Of a stretch of DNA of 64,000 nucleotides, positions 27,939-35,075 are shown in pieces (position 1 is the first letter of the stretch; each line of letters begins with the position of its first letter). Source of the DNA: Flammeovirga yaeyamensis (GTDB lineage Bacteria; Bacteroidota; Bacteroidia; Cytophagales; Flammeovirgaceae); NCBI RefSeq assembly GCF_018736045.1, contig NZ_CP076133.1:2071001-2135000 (forward strand), read 5' to 3'. The notes below the pieces were generated by a model, which saw only the letters and a program-made list of their open reading frames with translations, was not told the origin of the DNA and did not search any database. A program made the position numbers and the translations under genes.

Positions 27939-27990
27939 ATAAATGATTAAAATAGGTCCATATAGCTTAGAAAATAAAATAACCATGTAT

Positions 27991-28053
27991 TTCTAGGCCT
28001 AGAATAGAGTGATAATGTTGTCTAAATTTTTATTTTGTAGACAGCATTGTCAC
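27991..28053 (+). repeat. Palindrome and inverted repeat between the tandem sulfatases
   Basis: TTCTAGGCCTAGAA (27991-28004) is a perfect 14-bp palindrome. It is followed by a 16-bp inverted repeat (28009-28024 with 28038-28053) with two positions that remain G-U pairs in RNA, then CACTTTTTGA. The second structure could end or attenuate transcription before sulfatase copy 2. Confidence 0.5.
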
Positions 28054-28138
28054 TTTTTGATAGATTAAAGCCAATATAGATGTATTAATGATACCGATAT
28101 TTGAATAAGTGAAATGAATAATTTTTTTTAAGAAACAA

Positions 28139-29692
28139 ATGAGACGAAATATTTTAATCGGCTTATTGATATCGTTCTTTGCGATAGGATGTAAAGTAGC
28201 CAACGAAAAAACAACAGCTTCAAAAGCTGCTAAAAAACCAAACATCATTTTTGTCTATTTTGATGATCTTGGGTATGGTGATGTAAGTGTAAATGGTGCT
28301 AAAGATTTTCAAACTCCTAATCTAGATAGTTTAGCTAATGGAGGGATAAACTTTACAAATGGATATGCTTCCTCAGCTACTTGTACTCCATCTAGATATG
28401 CATCATTTACGGGACATTATCCATGGAAAAAAGAATTAAAAGTATTAGCTGGTACTGCACCGCTTATTATTGATACAACTCAAGTAACATTACCAAAAAT
28501 GTTACAAGAAGCAGGTTACCATACTGCAATCATTGGTAAATGGCACTTGGGCTTAGGATCTGGTTACAAAGATTGGAATAAACACATTACTCCTGGTCCT
28601 AAAGAAGTAGGTTTTGATTATTCTTATATTCTTGCAGCAACTCAAGATAGAGTACCAACTGTTTATATAGAAGACGGTAATGTAGTGAATTTAGATCCCA
28701 ACGATCCTATAGAAATTGATTACATAAATAACTTTGAAGGGCAACCAACAGGAAAAGATAATCCTGAGTTAACCACAATGAAATGGCACCATGGTCATAA
28801 TGCAACAATTATCAATGGTGTTCCTCGTATGGGCTATATGAAAGGTGGTAATTCTGCTATCTGGAGTGATGTGGATATGGCAGATCATTTCCTTGATGGT
28901 GTAAAAGGTTATATCACTGAAAAATCAAAAGAAGAGAAGCCATTCTTCTTAGCTTATACAATGCAACAACCTCACGTTCCAAGAACACCTCACCCTCGTT
29001 TTGTTGGCAAATCTGGCAAAGGTCCTCGTGGTGATGTAATTATGGAAGCGGATTGGTGTATCGGCGAATTAATGAAAACAATTAGAGAAGCGGGTATTGA
29101 AGACAATACATTAATTATCGTTTCTTCGGATAACGGTCCTGTTTTAAATGATGGTTATTATGATGACTCGGAAGAATTAAATGGTGATCACAAGCCATCT
29201 GGCCCATTCCGTGGAGGTAAATACTCTCTATTCGATGCAGGTACACACGTTCCATTCTTTACCTATTGGAAAGGAACTATCGAACCATCAGTTTCTGATG
29301 CATTGGTTTGTCAGATTGACTTGTTGTCTTCTCTAGCCACTCTTGTAGGTAGTGATATGAGAGGTCCTGATTCTGAAGATGTGATGTCGGCTTTCTTAGG
29401 AAAATCAAAAGTGGGTAGAGAATCATTGATCTTAGAAGCTACTTCAAGAACTTGTTTCAGAAAAGGTGATTATATTTTGATTCCTCCCTATGAAGGTCCA
29501 AAGTACAATAAACATGTGAAAATTGAATCTGGTAACGTTGAAGAAATAAGCCTTTTCAATATCAAAGAAGATCCTTCACAATCGAAAAACATTGCTAAAG
29601 AAAAGCCAGAATTAGTAGTAGAAATGATGGAAGAATTTTTAGCTATGAAAGGCAATCATGGCAGGCAATTTCAACAATTAGAGTTGAAATAA
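28139..29692 (+). CDS. S1-family sulfatase, tandem copy 2
   Basis: A 517-residue lipoprotein (lipobox FFAIGC, Cys18) almost collinear with the preceding sulfatase. It has CTPSR with Cys82, FDDLGYGD and GKWHLGLGS. Differences are scattered substitutions plus two fewer residues in the linker after the lipobox. The upstream in-frame ATG at the position used by copy 1 is followed here by a stop (AATAATTTTTTTTAA), which fixes the start at 28139. It may have the same substrate as copy 1 or a slightly different sulfate position. A large palindromic element lies just after the stop. Confidence 0.95.
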   Translation: MRRNILIGLLISFFAIGCKVANEKTTASKAAKKPNIIFVYFDDLGYGDVSVNGAKDFQTPNLDSLANGGINFTNGYASSATCTPSRYASFTGHYPWKKELKVLAGTAPLIIDTTQVTLPKMLQEAGYHTAIIGKWHLGLGSGYKDWNKHITPGPKEVGFDYSYILAATQDRVPTVYIEDGNVVNLDPNDPIEIDYINNFEGQPTGKDNPELTTMKWHHGHNATIINGVPRMGYMKGGNSAIWSDVDMADHFLDGVKGYITEKSKEEKPFFLAYTMQQPHVPRTPHPRFVGKSGKGPRGDVIMEADWCIGELMKTIREAGIEDNTLIIVSSDNGPVLNDGYYDDSEELNGDHKPSGPFRGGKYSLFDAGTHVPFFTYWKGTIEPSVSDALVCQIDLLSSLATLVGSDMRGPDSEDVMSAFLGKSKVGRESLILEATSRTCFRKGDYILIPPYEGPKYNKHVKIESGNVEEISLFNIKEDPSQSKNIAKEKPELVVEMMEEFLAMKGNHGRQFQQLELK

Positions 29693-29714
29693 TATTTCTT
29701 CGCCATTCTATGGT

Positions 29715-29818
29715 AAGGAGGATGTCTCAAAATTCAATAAAACCTCGTATCATAAGCTCCGGATTTAAATCCGAGGCTTATGATACGAGGAAAAGTGGAT
29801 AAATGAGACATCCTCCTT
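29715..29818. repeat. Large palindromic element, copy 1 (REP/MITE-like)
   Basis: A 104-base nested palindrome. The outer arms (29715-29729 and 29804-29818) match over 15 bases, the middle arms (CCTCGTATCATAAGC at 29743-29757 and its complement at 29776-29790) match over 15 bases, and the centre has CGGATTTAAATCCG. A T-run follows on the plus strand, so it may also terminate the sulfatase transcript. A second copy in opposite orientation lies at 34951-35040. Confidence 0.8.
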
Positions 29819-29907
29819 TTTTATTCTTTTGGTTATCAGACAATAAACTGTAAATAGTACACTTTTATGTTATTATTTACTAAATATATGCTAATGAAAA
29901 CTTTATC

Positions 29908-29918
29908 TGTGCTCATAA
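29908..29918 (+). promoter_or_regulatory. Shared upstream motif TGTGCTCATAA (copy 2)
   Basis: Identical 11-mer to that at 24605-24615, 139 bases before the beta-helix gene. The surrounding gap (29819-30056) otherwise holds AT-rich sequence and a short ACAGGC/GCCTGT dyad near 30000-30030. Confidence 0.3.
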
Positions 29919-30056
29919 ATCAATCAAAATTACCCTTAATTAGCATTTATACTTAATAGAGAAATCAACCAGCTAGCAAGATCACTCTATTTTTTTGACA
30001 GGCAGAAAATGAAATGAAATGAGCCTGTGATTATTTATTACTAATAATAATTTACT

Positions 30057-32066
30057 ATGAAAAAATTATACTCGTGGAGTTTAATTATTACTCTACTCTT
30101 CACTCCATATCTCTATGGAGAAAGCCTAACAACATCTACAGAAAATAACATCTACTATTTCAGTGCTGATGGTGATGATAGCAACGACGGAAGTATTGAG
30201 TCTCCTTGGAAAACTTTAGAAAAAGCATCAGAAATTGCTCAATTACAATCAAAAGGTGGACTTTTAGCTCCCGGAGATCAAATGCTATTTAGACGAGGTG
30301 ATACTTTTGAGGGGAAACTAATTGTATTTGCTCAAGGTACTGAAGCTGCTCCTATTACAATAGGTAGTTATGGCACGGGTGAGTTACCTATCATTTCTGG
30401 TTCAGGAAATATTCCTAACGGTGATAATTTAGAAGCAGTAAAACTGACGAACACTCCTTACTTAATTATGGAAAACCTTTGGATCAAGAACGATAGAAAA
30501 AACAAAGGGAATATCACTTGGGGCTCTAACACGTCAATTGGTATCAAAGTATATGCTAACAAGTGGGGTGGCGTAATGAAAGGTCTGATTTTTAGAGGAC
30601 TGAAAATTACAGATGTTTTCGGTATTGATATGATCGACTACCAGGGAAACTTCACTTTAGATTATTATACAGCTCACGGTATTTTCTTTGATTCTGAAGC
30701 GAATGATAAAACGGTTAGCCCTATCAAAGAAATTGGTATCGAAGATGTTTTAATTGAAGATTGTTACTTCTATAACTTGGGTTCTAGAGGTGTGCATGTA
30801 CGTCACCTATCAAACATCAGAAACAACCCTATCGACTCTGAAGATAGAAACAAGAACTTTGTGATTCGAAACAATGTATTCGAAAAACTAGGTGGTGATG
30901 CCATTGTTTTTGCATCAGCTTATAATGCTTTGGTAGAAAAAAATGATTTTATAGATCTAGGATGGGGTGACCATAAATCGTCAACCGACCGTTATTTTGG
31001 TAGAGGTGAAGGATGTTGGATTTGGGATACTAGAAATATTATTGTTCAATTTAACAGACAATATAGAGCACGTGGTTTTGGAGATACTTATGGTGCTGGT
31101 GGACATATTGACTTCTTCTGTAAAAATGCTATCTATCAGTACAATTATAGCGAAGACACGGAAGGTGGTTTTGTTGAAATCTTAGGAGATTGTGTGAACA
31201 GTACTTTCCGTTATAATGTCTCTAAAAATGATGGTTTTAGAGATCATCATGGATTTTCGATTTGGGTATCTGGCTATGTAGGTTCTGGTGAAACACCTGT
31301 ACGTTCAGATAGTAATTTTGTCTACAACAACACAGTGTTATTGAACAAGAGCGGCTATACTCCTGACATCTCAATTTTTGCAAAGAATACCTACATCTAC
31401 AACAATATATTTAAGGTCATAAATGGTGCTAGTATTGGTGCAGATGAGGTAATGATTGATATTGAAAATGGTAGTGAATTATTAGTAAGCAACAACCTAT
31501 TCTACGGTAATGTTTCTAATGCCTTCATGAATCTTGATAACAATAAAATTACAAGTCAAGATCCTCAATTCATGGATGAAACAGCCACAGATATTGATGG
31601 TTTCCAATTGAAAGAAAATAGCCCTGCCCTTAATAACGGTAAAGCATTTCCTGAACCTTCTTTCCCTATGGCCGGTCAAGGTATTTTTGAAAACATCTCT
31701 CTTCATACAGCCACTGATATTTATGGCAATCCAGTAGACGTCAAGAATTTGATTCCTAACATTGGTGCGGATAATAAGCATAATATCGGTTTACCTAGTG
31801 ATGCTGTTCGTGTAACAGGTGTTAGCTTATCTCCTATCACATCTTCTCTTGAAGCTGGAGAAACTTGGCAAGCAACAGCTACAATATCCCCTGCAAATGC
31901 ATCTGTCCAATCTGTATCATGGTCAAGTAGCGATGAAGCTGTTGCTGATGGCAATGCGACAATTACAGTGACCACTTTAGATGGTCGTCATACTACATCG
32001 GTGAATGTTTCTGTCGGTGAGGTACTTTATTCTTTAGTATTAAATGGTGATTTCGAAAATGATTAA
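30057..32066 (+). CDS. Right-handed beta-helix protein, N-terminal part of a frameshifted gene
   Basis: This 669-residue frame has a signal peptide ending YLYG. The beta-helix domain runs from about 30 to 570, opening with the typical IYYFSADGDDSNDGS and SPWKTLEKA and continuing with repeated I-N-N-V/Y-N-Y turns. A Big_2-like Ig domain (about 580-655) follows, but its middle lacks about 12 residues compared with the second Big_2 domain downstream. The frame then stops within GDFEND. Such folds occur in polysaccharide lyases and in GH families such as GH82, GH110 and GH141; I cannot assign one. It shares the block HIDF-x-C-x-N and GGF-x-EILG with the protein at 56317. Confidence 0.85.
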   Translation: MKKLYSWSLIITLLFTPYLYGESLTTSTENNIYYFSADGDDSNDGSIESPWKTLEKASEIAQLQSKGGLLAPGDQMLFRRGDTFEGKLIVFAQGTEAAPITIGSYGTGELPIISGSGNIPNGDNLEAVKLTNTPYLIMENLWIKNDRKNKGNITWGSNTSIGIKVYANKWGGVMKGLIFRGLKITDVFGIDMIDYQGNFTLDYYTAHGIFFDSEANDKTVSPIKEIGIEDVLIEDCYFYNLGSRGVHVRHLSNIRNNPIDSEDRNKNFVIRNNVFEKLGGDAIVFASAYNALVEKNDFIDLGWGDHKSSTDRYFGRGEGCWIWDTRNIIVQFNRQYRARGFGDTYGAGGHIDFFCKNAIYQYNYSEDTEGGFVEILGDCVNSTFRYNVSKNDGFRDHHGFSIWVSGYVGSGETPVRSDSNFVYNNTVLLNKSGYTPDISIFAKNTYIYNNIFKVINGASIGADEVMIDIENGSELLVSNNLFYGNVSNAFMNLDNNKITSQDPQFMDETATDIDGFQLKENSPALNNGKAFPEPSFPMAGQGIFENISLHTATDIYGNPVDVKNLIPNIGADNKHNIGLPSDAVRVTGVSLSPITSSLEAGETWQATATISPANASVQSVSWSSSDEAVADGNATITVTTLDGRHTTSVNVSVGEVLYSLVLNGDFEND

Positions 32067-32134
32067 CCGATTGGAATACTTGGAACAATCCTCAAATTGT
32101 ATCCGATAGTTATGAAGGTGATAATGCTGTACAA

Positions 32135-33367
32135 ATGGTCGATAAAGCCTCAGTGAATCAATGGATTACTGTTGAACCTAATACGAATTATATCTTATCC
32201 GCTTACGTAAAAATTAGCGATACTTCGAAAAGAGTCGTTTTAGGAGTAAATGATAGTGACAATAAAAAAATTGAATCTAAAGATATTTACACAGGAACAT
32301 ACACGCGTCATGAAATCGCATTTGAGACTGGAAGCAATACTTCGGTAAAGGTATTTGTTTGGTTACCACCTAGTGATGGAGCCACGGTAAAAGCAGATCA
32401 AATCGAGTTATTTAAAATCCCTGCTGGTGATATTGCTGTCACTGGAGTTTCTATCTCATCACAAACATCTCCTCTATTCGTTGATGATAAATTGACATTA
32501 ATAGCGGATGTTTCTCCTTCAATTGCTACAAATAAAAATGTAGGTTGGAAAAGTGACAATAGTGCTGTAGCCACAGTTTACAATGGTGTTGTGACCGCAG
32601 AAGGTATCGGAACAGCGACTATTACTGCGACTACTGAAGATGGTGGATTTATAGCGACTACACAAGTAACTGTGTCACCTTCAAGTATCTCCACTTTCCT
32701 TAATGGCGATTTTGAAAATGGATTAAACCACTGGAATACATGGCAAAATGTGGTCGCATCTACAAGTGGTGCATACGATGGAACTGCCGCTAAATTAACA
32801 GGTCCTGCATCAGTAAATCAAACAGTCACTGTTGAAGCAAATACCACTTACACTTTTGCTGGATATGTTAAAGTTGAAGACCCACAAAACGCGAGTGTGG
32901 TATTGGGTGTAGATGATATGAATAAGCAGAATATGGCCAATAATTATATAGATAATACGAGGTATACTTATCATGAAGTAACATTTACAACAGGAAATAA
33001 CCAAACTGAAGTAAAAGTGTACTTATGGAGACCTCAAGGAGCGGTTCAATCTGCTTACTTAGATAACGCTATCCTTTATGAAACACCTACTTCAGGAGGA
33101 AGAACAACTACTTTATCACTCTACCCTAATCAAGATGAAGTGCAGATTTACCCTAACCCATCTAATGGAATCATTACTATTAATGCTTCCAATTGGGAAG
33201 GTCAAAAGTCGGTGGAAATCATCAATATATTAGGACAAGTCGTTCTACAAGCAGATGTTAAAGATGAATCGACATTGTCTTTAACTCACTTGAAAAAAGG
33301 AACTTATCTTGTTCGTGTAACGAATGAGTTGGGTAATATAAAAGTGAAGAAGATCATATTGAAATAA
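32135..33367 (+). CDS. CBM, Big_2 and type IX sorting domains, C-terminal part of the frameshifted gene
   Basis: The frame is open from 32063; the first ATG at 32135 is internal to the first CBM. Order: CBM4/9-like jelly roll (ASVNQWITVEPNTNYILSAYVK), Big_2 domain (TGVSISSQTSPLFVDDKLTL through TATITATTEDGG), a second CBM copy (ASVNQTVTVEANTTYTFAGYVK) and a type A type IX secretion tail (IYPNPSNGIITINA, LGQVVLQADV, KKGTYLVRV, KKIILK). It has no signal peptide, so it is unlikely to be a separate working gene. It is the only type IX sorting domain I found in this window. Confidence 0.75.
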   Translation: MVDKASVNQWITVEPNTNYILSAYVKISDTSKRVVLGVNDSDNKKIESKDIYTGTYTRHEIAFETGSNTSVKVFVWLPPSDGATVKADQIELFKIPAGDIAVTGVSISSQTSPLFVDDKLTLIADVSPSIATNKNVGWKSDNSAVATVYNGVVTAEGIGTATITATTEDGGFIATTQVTVSPSSISTFLNGDFENGLNHWNTWQNVVASTSGAYDGTAAKLTGPASVNQTVTVEANTTYTFAGYVKVEDPQNASVVLGVDDMNKQNMANNYIDNTRYTYHEVTFTTGNNQTEVKVYLWRPQGAVQSAYLDNAILYETPTSGGRTTTLSLYPNQDEVQIYPNPSNGIITINASNWEGQKSVEIINILGQVVLQADVKDESTLSLTHLKKGTYLVRVTNELGNIKVKKIILK

Positions 33368-33370
33368 TAT

Positions 33371-33409
33371 AAAAAATAAGCCCTGGCGATATGTCAGGGC
33401 TTATTTTTT
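33371..33409 (+). terminator. Intrinsic terminator after the beta-helix gene
   Basis: AAAAAATAAGCCCTG (33371-33385) is perfectly complementary to 33395-33409 with a 9-base loop and ends in a T-run. It begins three bases after the stop. Confidence 0.88.
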
Positions 33410-33575
33410 ATTAATGGATTATCAAATACTCTTTTTATTTGAAGCTTACTTCAAAAGGAACTCCACCTTTCAAATTCACTATTTGATGTTTTCCCTCATA
33501 TATTATCTTCACCTCCTTATCATTTGATGATTTTCGACTACTTAAACCAACTTCCTTTTCTCCCACATTGGTGTT
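33404..33575 (-). pseudogene. Duplicated 3' fragment of the GH95 gene
   Basis: From about 33404 to 33535 the sequence is mostly identical to 35046-35175, which covers the stop and last 30 or so codons of the GH95 gene. The readable residues KSSNDKEVK-x-x-Y-x-GKHQIVNLKGG match the GH95 end with a few changes; towards 33575 similarity fades. A 62-codon frame here is therefore a remnant, not a gene. Confidence 0.85.
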
Positions 33576-33855
33576 CGATATATGCCATTTTTCAAATTTA
33601 CAAAGTAGTATAACACTAAGCACGTGTTAACAAATATTACACTATATATAATCTATTAAGTGAAATTATATATATATCTTTAAATTTGTAATACAAACTA
33701 TTAGTCTCAAAAACCCTATTATTCAGTACTTTTATCAAAATAAGATATTACTTTTTAAAGAAATTGAATAAATATATTTTCAATATTCTGTTTTAGAAGT
33801 AATGAGTAAAGCTTCTTTTTGATACTAAAAGTTAATTTTTTTATTTATTAATACC
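33576..33855. other. Intergenic region, 280 bases
   Basis: Very AT-rich sequence between the GH95 remnant and the unknown secreted protein gene. I see no frame, hairpin or repeat. Confidence 0.45.
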
Positions 33856-34908
33856 ATGAAACTAAAAACAGCTAACCTATTTTTTTTAACTTTTTCTTTA
33901 ATTGTAACATTTAATACAACTACTCAAGCCCAATTGGGACGTAGACTCGTAAAAAAATTAAATAGTGCAATTGAAGGTACTAAAACAACTTCTTCTGATC
34001 AGAAAAGAGATAATTATTCAAAACGGATAACAGAGCCTTATCAAATTACATTTTCTAACAAGCCAGACGATGATCTAAATAAAGATAATAATACATATAT
34101 TGAAGAATATATTTTTGGGGATAATTTATTCGTTTTATCTCATCATGGGGAAAACCCTGATGAATATAATACTATTGATCTAGAATACAGTAAATATGGT
34201 CTTGATGTAAGAGATGGAAGATATAGGATTCATAAATGGCCTTATTATAGATTATCACTTAATGGTACAGAAATTAAATGGTATAATGATATTTCTATTA
34301 GGTATGCTGTATTTAGAGGAATTCAATTCACTAAAAGACCAATTAAAGGAGCAGATATTAAATCATTTTTAGAAGCAAGTAGAGAATTATATATACAAGC
34401 TTACGAGGATGGTAACTTGGTACCAGGAAAATTAGATTTAAAAGTAGAAATAGTTTTAACTCATATACCTAAAAAAGATCAAGAGATCGTCTTTGCTGAA
34501 GGAACAATACCAGTAATAATCACAAAAGAAGCTATAGATGATGCGATTAAGGGACCATTTTTATCGTTCCCAAAATCAAAAATGGATGATGAAAAGCTGA
34601 TTAAAGAAATCATAACTTTAGGTCAAGAATTTATTGATTCTAATTATTGGGACTACGAAGTTGTAGATGCTTCAATAGAACTAAATGCTTGGGATGTATA
34701 TAAGCATCCTGAAACAGGTCAGATTTTAACAAGGTGGTTACCAACAACGCTCAAATTGAAGGACACTAAGGGAAAATTTTATCGATTAAGTTATGATGTA
34801 TATCAATCACACTTAGGAGGAGGAAAATTCGATGTTACTACTCAAGATCAAGATAGATTAGGTAAGGGCAAAGAGAAAAAAATTAAAAGGATAATTTGTG
34901 AGAACTAG
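33856..34908 (+). CDS. Secreted protein of unknown function
   Basis: A 350-residue protein with a signal peptide (FFLTFSLIVTFNTTTQAQ). The mature part is rich in Asp, Lys and Tyr, with many predicted strands and no domain I recognise; the tail (RLGKGKEKKIKRIICEN) is basic. The region is markedly AT-rich compared with the enzymes around it. It lies between a duplicated GH95 tail (33404-33575) and a palindromic element (34951-35040), so it may have entered as part of a rearrangement. Nothing ties it to polysaccharide use. Confidence 0.7.
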   Translation: MKLKTANLFFLTFSLIVTFNTTTQAQLGRRLVKKLNSAIEGTKTTSSDQKRDNYSKRITEPYQITFSNKPDDDLNKDNNTYIEEYIFGDNLFVLSHHGENPDEYNTIDLEYSKYGLDVRDGRYRIHKWPYYRLSLNGTEIKWYNDISIRYAVFRGIQFTKRPIKGADIKSFLEASRELYIQAYEDGNLVPGKLDLKVEIVLTHIPKKDQEIVFAEGTIPVIITKEAIDDAIKGPFLSFPKSKMDDEKLIKEIITLGQEFIDSNYWDYEVVDASIELNAWDVYKHPETGQILTRWLPTTLKLKDTKGKFYRLSYDVYQSHLGGGKFDVTTQDQDRLGKGKEKKIKRIICEN

Positions 34909-34950
34909 TGTTGAACAAAAGCTACGCTAGCTTAGGTCCTCAAATTCTTA

Positions 34951-35040
34951 GGTTGACTCATTTATCTATGTTCCTCGTATCATAAACCGAACTAATTCTA
35001 GGGCTTATGATACGAGGTTTTATTAAATTATGAGATACCC
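34951..35040. repeat. Large palindromic element, copy 2 (REP/MITE-like)
   Basis: CCTCGTATCATAA (34973-34985) pairs perfectly with 35005-35017. The flanks CTCATTTATC on the left and TTTTATTnAATTnTGAGA on the right match the reverse complement of copy 1 at 29715-29818. The centre differs completely and the outer arms are weaker. It lies between the ends of two convergent genes. Confidence 0.75.
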
Positions 35041-35075
35041 TTTTATTTTTTATTAATAGATGATCAAATACTCTT

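Larger units (their letters stand above)
30057..33367 (+). pseudogene. Beta-helix polysaccharidase gene broken by a one-base frameshift
   Basis: Adding one T at about 32063-32064 (GATTAACC to GATTTAACC) joins the two frames into one 1103-residue protein: signal peptide, beta-helix, Big_2, CBM4/9-like domain, Big_2, CBM4/9-like domain and type IX secretion sorting domain. The restored LTDWNTW directly parallels NHWNTWQ in the second CBM copy. As sequenced, the catalytic part has lost its sorting signal, so the product would be truncated and probably not exported to the surface. A sequencing error is the main alternative. Confidence 0.8.

Noticed and set aside
27991..28053. Ends of an insertion sequence between the tandem sulfatases
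   Set aside because: No transposase, no flanking target duplication and no matching ends elsewhere; tandem duplication explains the region.
32030..32140. Programmed frameshifting as the explanation for the split beta-helix gene
   Set aside because: A -1 shift would be needed at GAT-TAA, where there is no slippery heptamer and no stimulatory hairpin nearby. Mutation or sequencing error is simpler.
33435..33623. A 62-codon minus-strand frame before the unknown secreted protein gene
   Set aside because: It is a copy of the last codons of the GH95 gene plus unrelated upstream sequence, so it is a remnant and not a gene.
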